This document shows, in pieces, positions 1 to 8,557 of a stretch of DNA of 64,000 nt; within the stretch, counting starts at the first letter, position 1; each line of letters begins with the position of its first letter. The notes beneath the pieces are model-generated. The model did not search any database. It was given only the letters and a program-made list of their open reading frames with translations, and had not been told where the DNA came from. The DNA is from Acidobacteriota bacterium (GTDB lineage: Bacteria > Acidobacteriota > Thermoanaerobaculia > Multivoradales > Multivoraceae), in assembly GCA_029263415.1 (NCBI GenBank), contig JAJCXN010000054.1, positions 1 through 64,000 on the forward strand. Reading direction: 5' to 3'. The translations under genes and the position numbers were made by a program.

Positions 1-252
1 CCCCTTTGCCACCACGTCCCTAGATGGTCACGATCAGATGCGCCGCCCTGACGAGTTTCACTAGCGACGAAGGTGGTGAGGGCGTCCCCCGAGTCGGCAG
101 CTCTCGAGGAGCCCTTCACGACCACGCTCGAGAAGCCCACCACGTTGCCGGCGACGAGTGCGCAGGCAAGGGCACGCCTACCCGCTCAAGAAGAGCCCGC
201 AGCCGGTGCCTACGAGGGGGATCCCGATCCGCCGAAAGGAGCGAGGGCGAGC
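1..252 (+). repeat. Dispersed intergenic repeat, copy 1 (cut by window edge)
   Basis: This stretch aligns block by block with 47782-48052 on the same strand and with the reverse complement of 34490-34815. Shared blocks include the 'ctagcgacgaagg' segment near 61, the 'ggtgagggcgtcccc' segment near 75, 'gcctacccgctcaag' near 176 and 'ccgaaaggagcga' near 231. The hairpin that starts the other two copies would lie left of base 1, so this copy is truncated by the window. Short open frames run through it, but their frames are not kept between copies, so I read it as non-coding. Confidence 0.8.
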
Positions 253-594
253 CTGCAATCGCCTGCCTCGTCAACGCGAAAGCCCTTTGCCCACAGCAAT
301 GATCCGCATCCTCCAGCCTCGCCAAGCTCATCTCGGTCTCCATCTCCACTCCCGCCTGTCAGTCGGCCACCCTCTCGTTTTCAGAGACGTCCCCGAATGA
401 GGACACTTTGCCTGCGCATCCACTGTTCCAAAGCTGCCGCAGACTCTGCTTAGATCACCCCAAAACCACTGAAAACAAAGGCTTCAGTCCTCTCTGTGCA
501 CTCCGCAATCCAGGACTGGCACGACTGCTGCAACATCAGTTACCCGAAGGCCATTCGACCTTCACAGCAGACGAACCTTTAGGAGGTACCAATC
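253..594. other. Intergenic leader upstream of the small secreted protein
   Basis: No gene is supported here. The only clear signal is a strong ribosome binding site, AGGAGGT at 581-587, eight bases before the ATG at 595. The remainder is C-rich and its short open frames have no recognisable signature. Confidence 0.5.
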
Positions 595-1236
595 ATGAAA
601 ACGAAAACACTCGTTGTCTTCATTGCAACTTTACTTCTAGGGCTCGTCGGGACACCGGCGCTTCTGGCGAGCTCTGGCTCAACCAACTCGGAATACCGAC
701 GAGGCGGCCATGGCTACGATGCGGGGTACCGTGTGAAGCAGCTAGCTCGTGAGCTCGAGAACGCTTCTGAGCGCGTTTTGTACGAGCTCAAGAGAGATCG
801 CTACGGTCGTTCGCGTCACGCAATTGAGGCGGTGTACAACTTGCACGAGTGTGCAGAGGTTTACGAGCGCAAGGTCCGGAGGTACTCAAGCCTCCGCCAC
901 AGCTACGACGACCTTCGTGGTCTGGCTGAGTTGTACCAAGAGGCCGACTACACGTTGAGCCGCTCGCGGAACCGTTCGGCCCAACACGAATTGTACAGAG
1001 TGGGACGGTTGATCGAGGCGCTCAACGCTGAGTACGCCCGGGCCTACCGGAACACTGGTCGCAACCGTGACCACAACAACGGCCGATACGACAACGACCG
1101 ATACGGCAACAACCGGAACGACACAGGCCGGTACGACAGGCGAGACACTGGTCGCTCTAGCAGCGACTGGCGGTATCGCGAGCGAGGAGGAGCAACCATC
1201 GTCCTACCTCGCATCAGACTGAGGCTTCCTTTCTAA
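595..1236 (+). CDS. Small secreted Arg/Tyr/Asp/Asn-rich protein
   Basis: The 213-residue product begins with a classic Sec signal peptide (MKTKT, a hydrophobic run from about 6 to 20, then ALLASSGS), so it should be exported. Residues about 45-150 are rich in Arg, Tyr, Leu and Glu and look helical. Residues 150-195 are a low-complexity segment of Asn, Arg, Asp, Tyr and Gly (repeats of the form RYDNDRYGNN), followed by a basic tail ending RLRLPF. The start is set by AGGAGGT eight bases upstream, and a terminator follows at 1291. I do not recognise the family. It stands alone, back to back with the convergent ArsC-like gene. The charged repeats could bind a polyanion or metal, but that is speculation. 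Confidence 0.8.
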   Translation: MKTKTLVVFIATLLLGLVGTPALLASSGSTNSEYRRGGHGYDAGYRVKQLARELENASERVLYELKRDRYGRSRHAIEAVYNLHECAEVYERKVRRYSSLRHSYDDLRGLAELYQEADYTLSRSRNRSAQHELYRVGRLIEALNAEYARAYRNTGRNRDHNNGRYDNDRYGNNRNDTGRYDRRDTGRSSSDWRYRERGGATIVLPRIRLRLPF

Positions 1237-1290
1237 GGGATCTTGAGTCCTCGCCACCAAGCGGCGTTCATGAGCCGCCGCTGAACTCTT

Positions 1291-1330
1291 CGCCCTCCTT
1301 TCTTTGCGGATCGGAGGGCGTTGTTTCGTT
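1291..1330 (+). terminator. Rho-independent terminator after the small secreted protein gene
   Basis: CGCCCTCC (1291-1298) pairs perfectly with GGAGGGCG (1313-1320) across a 14-base loop and is followed by TTGTTTCGTT. It lies 55 bases past the stop at 1236. Confidence 0.75.
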
Positions 1331-1359
1331 AGCGGGAGGTTGTGCCGCCGGCGGCCCTA

Positions 1360-1695
1360 CTAGCCCAACACGTCTTCATAGGCTTCTTCGTTGAAGCCCA
1401 CAAGGATCTTCTTGCCCTTGCGAATCAGTGGCGCGCGAAGGTTCCCGGTGGGACCAAGGAGTGCGTTGACCACTTCGTCTGTTGGCTTGCCGCCAGCAAA
1501 CTGTGTGATCTTCTTGCCCTTCGCAACCGTGATGCTGGTGGCGTTGGTGATCAAGTGTTTGGCTTCGGCTTTGCCTAGCTTCTTGCTGGCGGAGACGGTC
1601 TCTTTGGCTTCAAGGCTGCGTGCGTCCAGGAACTTGGACGCTTTGGTGCAGCTTGTTCAACCGTTGCGGTGGTAGTACCAGTCGACTTTGCTCAT
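1360..1695 (-). CDS. ArsC-family selenoprotein (in-frame UGA = Sec)
   Basis: Reading from the ATG at 1695 gives MSKVDWYYHRNG, then UGA at 1659-1657, then TSCTKASKFLDA and on to LIRKGKKILVGFNEEAYEDVLG, 111 residues with the UGA read as selenocysteine. The UGA falls exactly where ArsC/Spx-family thioredoxin-fold proteins carry the first Cys of their CxxC or redox motif, giving U13-x-x-C16. The downstream RAPLIRKGKK...GF motif is typical of the family. A hairpin with bacterial SECIS geometry follows the UGA. A Shine-Dalgarno AAGGA lies about nine bases before the ATG. An ordinary gene caller would report only the last 64 residues. An 'ArsC family (seleno)protein' is an established annotation. 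The substrate is unknown: a thiol/selenol oxidoreductase role is likely, arsenate less certain. No sel genes are in the window. Confidence 0.88.
1622..1641 (-). promoter_or_regulatory. SECIS-like element for UGA recoding
   Basis: On the coding (minus) strand GCGTCCA and TGGACGC form a perfect 7-bp stem around the 6-base loop AGTTCC. The stem starts 15 nt and the loop 22 nt after the UGA, inside the 16-37 nt window known for bacterial SECIS elements. A G sits in the first two loop positions, as expected for SelB recognition. Confidence 0.8.
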
Positions 1696-1795
1696 CTTGG
1701 ATTCCTTGCGTTGGTTGTGGTCAGGGCTCTGCTGCTCAGGAGCGTCAGTTGCCTTAGGGCTGACGATCGTTTCGTACTCTAGCGCCGGATGAGCC

Positions 1796-4090
1796 CTAGC
1801 CGGACCAGGGTGCTCGTTCGGGCGTCAGAGCTTGGTACTGATCGAGGCGACGCTTGGCTGACTCCGCGGATGTGCCCTGTTCACTCAGCTGCTCGATCAC
1901 CTTCTGCTGCCACTCCACGGCCTTCGCGAACTCACCCGATTCGGCGAGGGCCATCGCGACGGTTTCGCCGTGTTCGGGTGTTGGCAGGGCATCGAACAGC
2001 CGCATCGCGAGGTCCAGACCGATCTGGGCATCGCGCACCGCGTCGTCGCGCGATGCAACCAGGATCTGAGTCAACAGGTGCGCCAGAACGGGTTCGCTGG
2101 GGAGGACTTCGAGCGCCTGTTCGAGCGCTTGGCGAGCGTCGCCGTCCCTGCCTGCCAGGGCCAGAGCCATCGCATGGGAGAACCGAACCGCTGAGTTCTC
2201 CGGATCTTGCTGGATCAGCTCCTGGTACTCAGAGGCTGCGTCGCCGAAGCGCTCGAGCCGTCCGAACAGAGTGGCAAGGTTGAATCTTGCCTCGGCGAGT
2301 TCCGGGTCAAGTTCGAGTGCGCGTTGGTAGAGCATTACAGCTTCATTGTCGAGCGGGCTGGCAGTTGCTTCTGCGGTACTCGGTGAGTCCGATCTGGACT
2401 TGATGGCTGAAGCCTGAGCCGATCGTTGAGCCATTTCGTTGGCCAAATAGAGCGCCGCTCGGGCAGCGATCTTCGGTTCGATGTCTGGCGTGACCAGGAG
2501 AGAGCTCAGGCGCTGCCTGCCCGGGGCCGAGTCACCGAGTCTTAGTTGAAGCAGGCCCACTCCCAGCTCAAAGTCATCCCCCCACGATTCGCCGGCGGCT
2601 TGAATTCCACTGAGGAATTGGCTCAACGAGGCGCGTCCTTGAGCACCCCAGCTCTCGACCGGGGCGCCTGGAATTTTGGCTTGAACTGCGATGCGTTCGG
2701 CGATCGTCTCGGCTCTGTGGTAGTGCAGCTCGATCGCATCAGGATCGCGCGCGATGCCGGCAGCGTAGGTGGCGTCCGCACCGTCAAAACGGCCGGCCCG
2801 CCTTTGGGTGCTCGCCAACAACGCGCGACCCTCTGTGAAGTCCGGAGCCAGCGCTAACACTTCTTCGAGGTGCTCCAGAGCGCTAGCGATTCGCGCTGCT
2901 CGGTGCTCCTTGGTGGTGGCAGTTGTTGCGTCGACCAGAAGCTGTGCCACGAAGTAGCGCAGGCCGACGTCGTCGGGTGTCAGTACCACGGCCTGCTGAA
3001 GCAGATCGATGGCTAGAGCGGTTTCGCCGCGCCGCAGCTGCAGGCTAGCCAACGACTTGTGTGCCGCGGCACTGTCGGGCTGGATCTCGAGGGCTCGTTG
3101 GAAGCGCTGGAGGGCCGTGTCGATCTCTCCGGTGGCCAGTGAGATTCGACCCAGGGTTAGCATGGCGCCAGCGCCGTCAGCCTTGCTTTGCACCTCGGCC
3201 ACGATCGGATCGGGGAACCGTACGGTGCTATCACCGCGGTTTTCCAGGTGAAACCGCGCCCGCTCGAGCTGACCCAGTTCGCGGTGCGAAAGACCGAGTG
3301 CATAGTGAATCTGATTGGCGGTGGGCTGAGCGGCGAGGGCCGCTGAAAGGTCCTGCACTGCGCGCTTGTGGTCACCCTGCGCAGCGGCAATGCGTCCGAG
3401 ACCGTTGAGGCCGACTGCTTGAAAGTCTGGGAAGCCTTGCAAGTGTTGGTACTGGAGTTGAGCCTCTTCCAAGCGTTCACCTGCTAGGAGCGATCGCCCC
3501 AGGCGCGCTCGGATTGGATTGACCAGGTTGCCGGGCGCACCCGCCGCAGTGGCCAGTTCGAGTGAGGCTGTGTAGCTCTCGATGGCGCGCTCGGTGTCAC
3601 TGTCCACCTCGTAGAGCGTACCCAGCAGGTAGGGCCAGCGAGGTTCCTGCGGTTCATAGGCCGCGGCGTTCGTCAGGGCAGCGCGAGCTGGCGCGGTGAG
3701 GTCGTAGAGCAGATAGAGCTGGCCGAGCTCACCGAAGGCGGTGCCGAGCCGCAGTGCGCCTGTGCCCTCAGTTGGACTTTGCGCGCCCTGGCTGGAGGCT
3801 GCTGCCTCAAGGGCTGTGCGCTGCTCTTCGAGTTGCGTCCGCACGGCAGGCTCCATCGCATCGAGCGATACTTCAGGGATCGGCACGAGGCCGCTCGGTT
3901 GAGCTGTCGCTGGATTGTGCACTGCGAGTCCTGAGAGGAAAAGCAAAAGTGCGATCGCTGAGGGCAGCCTCAACTGTTGAAGGCTGCGGACGGAGACTCT
4001 GGGCTGTACGGGCATAGGAGGAGACTTTCGCTCTTGGTCTGAAAGGGGCTTTGCGGGCTTAAGGGGTAGCAACGGGTTTGACTGCGGCAC
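1796..4090 (-). CDS. Exported TPR-repeat protein
   Basis: A 764-residue protein (GTG start, preceded by AAGGGA) whose hydrophobic segment at about 40-60 (IALLLFLSGLAVHNPATAQ) is a signal peptide. M26 at 4015 is an alternative start. From about residue 110 to the end it is built of tetratricopeptide repeats, with many LG.....A...Y..AL..NP/P-type units, for example AIESYTASLELA, ALQRFQRALEIQPDSAAAHKSLA and AVMLYQRALELDPELAEARFNLA. TPR arrays mediate protein-protein contacts. It overlaps the upstream FG-GAP gene by 32 bases, so the three genes from 8218 to 1796 form one operon. It probably acts in the periplasm with those proteins. Confidence 0.85.
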   Translation of the reverse strand: MPQSNPLLPLKPAKPLSDQERKSPPMPVQPRVSVRSLQQLRLPSAIALLLFLSGLAVHNPATAQPSGLVPIPEVSLDAMEPAVRTQLEEQRTALEAAASSQGAQSPTEGTGALRLGTAFGELGQLYLLYDLTAPARAALTNAAAYEPQEPRWPYLLGTLYEVDSDTERAIESYTASLELATAAGAPGNLVNPIRARLGRSLLAGERLEEAQLQYQHLQGFPDFQAVGLNGLGRIAAAQGDHKRAVQDLSAALAAQPTANQIHYALGLSHRELGQLERARFHLENRGDSTVRFPDPIVAEVQSKADGAGAMLTLGRISLATGEIDTALQRFQRALEIQPDSAAAHKSLASLQLRRGETALAIDLLQQAVVLTPDDVGLRYFVAQLLVDATTATTKEHRAARIASALEHLEEVLALAPDFTEGRALLASTQRRAGRFDGADATYAAGIARDPDAIELHYHRAETIAERIAVQAKIPGAPVESWGAQGRASLSQFLSGIQAAGESWGDDFELGVGLLQLRLGDSAPGRQRLSSLLVTPDIEPKIAARAALYLANEMAQRSAQASAIKSRSDSPSTAEATASPLDNEAVMLYQRALELDPELAEARFNLATLFGRLERFGDAASEYQELIQQDPENSAVRFSHAMALALAGRDGDARQALEQALEVLPSEPVLAHLLTQILVASRDDAVRDAQIGLDLAMRLFDALPTPEHGETVAMALAESGEFAKAVEWQQKVIEQLSEQGTSAESAKRRLDQYQALTPERAPWSG

Positions 4091-5861
4091 CTGTCCCTTG
4101 GACGATTCGGTGGTAGCGAGCGACTGTGTCGGGTCCGATAGGGATCGCGAAGTTCTCTCGCTTACCGTCGGGCCAGGCTACCGCGAACCGGAGGTGTTGA
4201 GCGGTCTGATCGGTGGTGTTGATCCTGCGCAGGATCCGATGATCGACCGCAGAAGCGTAGCCGCCGTCGTTGTGGACTCGCACGATGCGTGGTGGGCGCT
4301 GTTGTTTGGCCGCTCGAACGGCCGGCGGATCTGCGTCGAACATGACGGTTGCGCCCAGTGCAGGTCGGCCGCCGTGCTTGGCGGCCAGTCGTACGTCCAG
4401 TCCGAGCCACGTTCCTGCTGCCTCGCGCTCCCAGTTGTTGACCAAGACTTGGACCGCGCCGCTGTTGTTGGTGATCACCAGATCAGTGTCGCCGTCGTTG
4501 TCGAGATCTCCTGTGAGCACTGAGCGCGAGACACTCGGGATGCCACCGCTGAGAGCGGGAACAGTGGAAGAGGCGTCGACGTAGCGGCCTCCGTCGTTGC
4601 GAAAGAACTGGTTGGGCTCGCCGAGCGGGTATGGATCCTTGTCCCGGTCGTCACCGGGCTGGAGGGTGACGGCGCCATTGGCCACCACTAGATCAAGATC
4701 GCCGTCGCTATCAAGATCTGTGAAGCGGGTGCCAAAGGCGGTCCGCGGCCAGCTTGGCTGCGCAAGGCCAAACCTGGCGCTTTGATCGGAGTAGAACCCG
4801 CTCTCCTCGCGCACATAGAGGGTGTTGCTTTCACGACGAAAGTGAGTGGCGAATAGATCGAGATCGCCATCACCATCAAAGTCGGCGGCGTCGAGCCCCA
4901 TGCTGGCCTCGGCTTCGCCGTCTTTGTTGAGAGCTGTTCCATAAAGAAGCGCCTCGTCCGAGAAGGTCGGGCCATCCTTGGCCAGCGTACTCAGTAGCAT
5001 CTGGTTCGGATTGAGATCGTTCGCGACGTAGTAGTCGACACTACCGTTGGTGTCGAAGTCAGCGCTCAGTACCCCCATGCCAGCTCCAGCCGGAACGGGC
5101 AGGCGAGCGCTCTGGTTGCGGAACGTCCCAGTGGCCTGATTGATGAACAGGCTGTCGGCCTGTGGTTTAAAGGCGCCCGGGCCGCAGTAGTCCTTCTCGC
5201 CGCGAGCGGTGAGGCATTGCTTAGTGGTGACCAACGAGAAGTTGACGTAATTCGCGACGTAGAGATCGAGCCGATGATCCTGGTCGACGTCGGTGAATGA
5301 CGCGGCCACTGAGAAGCTTGGGTCGTCGACACCCGTGTCTTTGGTCGCTTCAACAAACGTACCGTCCCCTTGGTTGAGCCAAAGGGTATTGCGGCCGAAG
5401 TTGAGAACGTAAAGATCGATGTCGCCATCGTTGTCGACGTCAGCTGCACTTGCGCCGATGCCGTAGCCGGTGCTGCTGATTCCTGAAGTTTCGGTGACGT
5501 CGGTGAAGTGCAAGCCGGCGGCTGCTGGTCGGGCGGGTTCGGCTGCGGCCCGGGCGTGGTGGTCATTGCGGAACAGCCGGTCGCGGAGCGGTTGACCTTC
5601 AGGCCACGCGATCAGCGCGTCACTCAGCTGCCGATCGCCACCCAGCAGGTGACCCTGGACGAGGAACAGGTCGAGATCGCCGTCGTTGTCGTAGTCGAGC
5701 AGTGCGCCGCCAGCTCCGACCGTTTCCGCGTAGTAGAGCCGGCCGGTCATGCCGTTGAAGTGCACGAAGTCGACGCCCGAGGTCTTTGTCACATCGACCA
5801 GCGACGGCGCTGCCATGACGGCACCAGCGCTCACCAGCAATCCAAGCGCAAGAAGTCTCAA
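4059..5861 (-). CDS. FG-GAP/VCBS repeat protein, CRTAC1 (ASPIC/UnbV) type
   Basis: The 600-residue product starts with a signal peptide (MRLLALGLLVSAGAVMAAPS). It carries at least seven calcium-binding FG-GAP/VCBS units with DxDxDGDxD cores, such as LLDYDNDGDLDLFLV, AADVDNDGDIDLYVLNFG, DFDGDGDLDLFA and DLDSDGDLDLVVANG. The C-terminus (about 490-590) resembles an ASPIC/UnbV domain: GATVMF..., VHNDGGYASA and the VAWPDGKRE motif. Such proteins form secreted beta-propellers. Their biochemical role in bacteria is generally unknown. The start codon overlaps the stop of the upstream homologue by four bases (ATGA), which indicates translational coupling. Confidence 0.9.
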   Translation of the reverse strand: MRLLALGLLVSAGAVMAAPSLVDVTKTSGVDFVHFNGMTGRLYYAETVGAGGALLDYDNDGDLDLFLVQGHLLGGDRQLSDALIAWPEGQPLRDRLFRNDHHARAAAEPARPAAAGLHFTDVTETSGISSTGYGIGASAADVDNDGDIDLYVLNFGRNTLWLNQGDGTFVEATKDTGVDDPSFSVAASFTDVDQDHRLDLYVANYVNFSLVTTKQCLTARGEKDYCGPGAFKPQADSLFINQATGTFRNQSARLPVPAGAGMGVLSADFDTNGSVDYYVANDLNPNQMLLSTLAKDGPTFSDEALLYGTALNKDGEAEASMGLDAADFDGDGDLDLFATHFRRESNTLYVREESGFYSDQSARFGLAQPSWPRTAFGTRFTDLDSDGDLDLVVANGAVTLQPGDDRDKDPYPLGEPNQFFRNDGGRYVDASSTVPALSGGIPSVSRSVLTGDLDNDGDTDLVITNNSGAVQVLVNNWEREAAGTWLGLDVRLAAKHGGRPALGATVMFDADPPAVRAAKQQRPPRIVRVHNDGGYASAVDHRILRRINTTDQTAQHLRFAVAWPDGKRENFAIPIGPDTVARYHRIVQGTGAAVKPVATP

Positions 5862-8218
5862 GGGACTGAGCCTGGTGCGTCGTGGTCATGATTGGCAGCT
5901 GCATCCGCGGATGGGGAGCGTCTCAGCATGACGTGCGGGGCAGCCAGGATCCGTTGAGCCTGCGCCTGTCCTTGGTGGAGCAGGTAGATTGAATCGAGTT
6001 CGAGATCGGTGAACTTCTGGCTGGGGCCGCCGGGCCAGTCGACTTCGACGCTGAGGTTCCCCGTGGCTTGGCCAAGGCCAACTTCGAGTTGCAAGCTGCT
6101 GGCCCCGAACGAGCCACCCGTTCCGACAGTGCGGTGCAATGTGCGCTGCAACGTGCGCTGATTGACTATGACGCGGACTCGAGCGCCCACAGCGAATCGA
6201 TTGGTGCTGGTGCCACGGAAGCGCAGAGTGACCCATCGATGCTTGCTTTCGTTTTGCTGGCTCAGGTTTTCGAACAATGCGTTGGCCCCAGGATCTCCCG
6301 GATAGAAGCCGCCAAGCTGGTGGAGTAGGTCCTGGTCGCCGTCATTGTCGAGGTCGCCGAAGGCGGTGCCATGACCCTTCTGGATGTGGGCTAGGCCCGA
6401 GTTCATGGTGATGTCTTTGAATCGGTCGCCTTGGTTGAGGTACGCCTGGTTGGGAAACTGGCTGGCGAGGTTCGGCTCGCCTGTGCCCAAGTAGAGATCG
6501 ATCAGACCATCACCGTTGAGATCGCCGAAGTTCGCTCCCATCGGCATGGCGGGGCGCGTTATTCCAACTTCGCTGCTGACCTCGGTGAAGCTCAGCGTGC
6601 CGTTCTCCATTAGTTGGTTGAGATACATCAATGGTTGGCCGCCCGGTGTCGAGGCTCTGCCGATGCGTGAGGTTAGAGGGAAGTAGGACGCCGCGACGCG
6701 GTCGGCTTGCTGTTGGTAGTCGGCGACGAACAAATCGAGGTCGCCGTCGTTGTCGAAGTCGAAGAACCAGGTGGCGAAGCTTTGCACCGTAGGCTCGGTG
6801 ACTTCCAGGGCTTGAGCTTGATCGCTGAACCTAAGCTTGCCGTCGGTCGCGGTCACATTGAGGTAGAGCCGGTTGATGCCAAAGTTCGAGACATAGAGGT
6901 CTTGATCGCCATCGTTGTCGACATCGCCTGCGGCCACCGCTTTGGCGTAGCGCAGGTTTGCGACCCCGGCGTCCTCTGTGACGTCGACGAACTGACGCAG
7001 GTCGGATCCTTGCACTGCATCGTTGCGGAGCAACTGTGAACGATGTGGAGAAGCGGCGGTGGCTTCGTTGCCGACATACAGATCAAGATCGCCGTCATTG
7101 TCGAAGTCCGCGAAGACCGCGGCTTGGGTGGGCTGCGGAGGGGTCGCGAGGCCAACCGCCGCGGTAACGTCAAGAAAAAGCGGTGGCGCAGCGCTCGATG
7201 ATTCCCGGTTTGGGGCACTGGTATTGCGTAGCAACGAGTTGCTGATACGCCCGTGAGACAGGAGCCAGGCGCCGCGCGTAACGAACAGGTCCACGCGGCC
7301 GTCGTTGTCGTAATCAGCGCTCATCAGATTGAGTCCACCCGCGATCTCGCCGAGTCCCCACTGGTCGGTGACGTCCTGAAAGCCGGAACTGCCCCGGTTG
7401 CGAAATGCTGTGAGTCCGCCGCACGGATCCCAAGTGCTGGTCACTAGATCCAAAAGGCCGTCACCATCGAGATCCTCGACCACAGCGCCTCCAGCGAGAT
7501 CGGTGATGTCGACGCCGAGAGCGGGTGCGATGTTGCGCCAGACTCGGGGGTCCGTTGCCCGCGCTTTGGGAGTTAGATCGAGCCGCACTTGGTCAGGCAC
7601 GATCGACGGTTGGTTGGCCAACGACGCTGCAAGGTTAGCCAGCCAGGCCGCCGTCGGGTTACGCGGTTGACGGCGCAGGATGGCGAGGAAGTGTTGGGCG
7701 GCCTCTAGGGTCGCGGTTGGATCTCGGTGGATCGCATCGTTTTGTAATGGCAAGATGCAGGCTGCTGCAGAAGGCGAGTGTGGAGCAGGGTTCGCGCCGC
7801 CACCGGCGTCTAGTTCTCCATTGGTATGGCCAAGGCAGTTGGCGATTTCCCCAAGCCTGAGGTTGGCTAAGCCTGCGAGCCAAGCGGCCTGTACTTGATT
7901 GGCGGCGGACGATTGAGGATTGGCCGGGTCCAGTAGCAGAGCGGTCTTGGCGATGGCGTCTTGGAAGCGACCTTGCTGAAGGTCGATGCGGGCACCGCGC
8001 AGCAGGTCTTCCGGTGCAGCGTCGGTCGGGTTTCCAATGGTGGCCGCTGAACCGAAGTAGGGATTCGAACTGGCGGACAACTCCTCGCAAAGGGCTTGGC
8101 GAGAAGGCGGCTGCGGTGTTCGCGACTGAGCGCCTGCGAGTTGCTGGCCGGTCACAGTCAGCAGGGCGAGGAGCGAAGCAACTAGCGCGGCTCGCAATGG
8201 TGGAATAGCAGGTCTCAT
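5858..8218 (-). CDS. FG-GAP/VCBS repeat protein, CRTAC1 type with helical N-terminal domain
   Basis: First gene of the three-gene operon, 786 residues. It has a signal peptide (about 1-30, ending AGAQSRTPQ) and an alanine-rich helical region (about 40-215, TPR-like: ILRRQPRNPTAAWLANLA). Repeated FG-GAP units follow (VVEDLDGDGLLDLVTS, MSADYDNDGRVDLFVTRG, VFADFDNDGDLDLYVGNE, DVDNDGDQDLYVSNFG). A C-terminal ASPIC/UnbV-like segment contains VDWPGGPSQKFTDL. It is a paralogue of the next gene with an added helical module. Putative function: secreted calcium-stabilised propeller for binding; ligand unknown. Confidence 0.88.
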   Translation of the reverse strand: MRPAIPPLRAALVASLLALLTVTGQQLAGAQSRTPQPPSRQALCEELSASSNPYFGSAATIGNPTDAAPEDLLRGARIDLQQGRFQDAIAKTALLLDPANPQSSAANQVQAAWLAGLANLRLGEIANCLGHTNGELDAGGGANPAPHSPSAAACILPLQNDAIHRDPTATLEAAQHFLAILRRQPRNPTAAWLANLAASLANQPSIVPDQVRLDLTPKARATDPRVWRNIAPALGVDITDLAGGAVVEDLDGDGLLDLVTSTWDPCGGLTAFRNRGSSGFQDVTDQWGLGEIAGGLNLMSADYDNDGRVDLFVTRGAWLLSHGRISNSLLRNTSAPNRESSSAAPPLFLDVTAAVGLATPPQPTQAAVFADFDNDGDLDLYVGNEATAASPHRSQLLRNDAVQGSDLRQFVDVTEDAGVANLRYAKAVAAGDVDNDGDQDLYVSNFGINRLYLNVTATDGKLRFSDQAQALEVTEPTVQSFATWFFDFDNDGDLDLFVADYQQQADRVAASYFPLTSRIGRASTPGGQPLMYLNQLMENGTLSFTEVSSEVGITRPAMPMGANFGDLNGDGLIDLYLGTGEPNLASQFPNQAYLNQGDRFKDITMNSGLAHIQKGHGTAFGDLDNDGDQDLLHQLGGFYPGDPGANALFENLSQQNESKHRWVTLRFRGTSTNRFAVGARVRVIVNQRTLQRTLHRTVGTGGSFGASSLQLEVGLGQATGNLSVEVDWPGGPSQKFTDLELDSIYLLHQGQAQAQRILAAPHVMLRRSPSADAAANHDHDAPGSVP

Positions 8219-8266
8219 GGTGGGGAGTCAGCAGCGGTCAAGAAGGAGCCGCCATGGTTGATTCTA

Positions 8267-8306
8267 GTTGGAGGGGCCAGTGATGAGTATCACTGGCCCC
8301 TCCAAC
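8267..8306. repeat. 18-bp perfect inverted repeat (hairpin)
   Basis: GTTGGAGGGGCCAGTGAT (8267-8284) is followed by a four-base loop and its exact complement (8289-8306). There is no T-run on either side, so it is not a standard terminator. It lies 49 bases upstream of the FG-GAP operon start. Confidence 0.85.
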
Positions 8307-8465
8307 ATCACTTGCTTGCTCCAAGCGCCTCTGGCGCGTCGCAAGGTGAGCTGATCCTTGATGCGCCGATGCAGAGCAAAGCCTCTGTGGTTTTGGTTGA
8401 GTGGTTGGCGCGAAGGGTTTAGGCGATTCGGGCGCTTGAGTGCTGCAGTGCAACGGGGGGCCATA

Positions 8466-8505
8466 GGCAAAAAGATGCCCTGGGGCTGTGCGGGCCGCAG
8501 GGCAT
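8466..8505 (-). terminator. Rho-independent terminator of the secreted kinase-like gene
   Basis: Read on the minus strand, ATGCCCTG (8505-8498) pairs with CAGGGCAT (8482-8475) and is followed by CTTTTTGCC (8474-8466). It lies just past the stop codon at 8558. The G+C-rich stem and U-run fit an intrinsic terminator. Confidence 0.75.
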
Positions 8506-8557
8506 GGAGGTGCTGCAACCGGTGAACGGGTGACAGCGAAAACTGTGTTGGTGGTTG

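Noticed and set aside
5066-5566. Minus-strand Thr/Pro/Ser-rich open frames inside FG-GAP genes
   Set aside because: They are shifted frames of the DGDxD repeat codons on the same strand.
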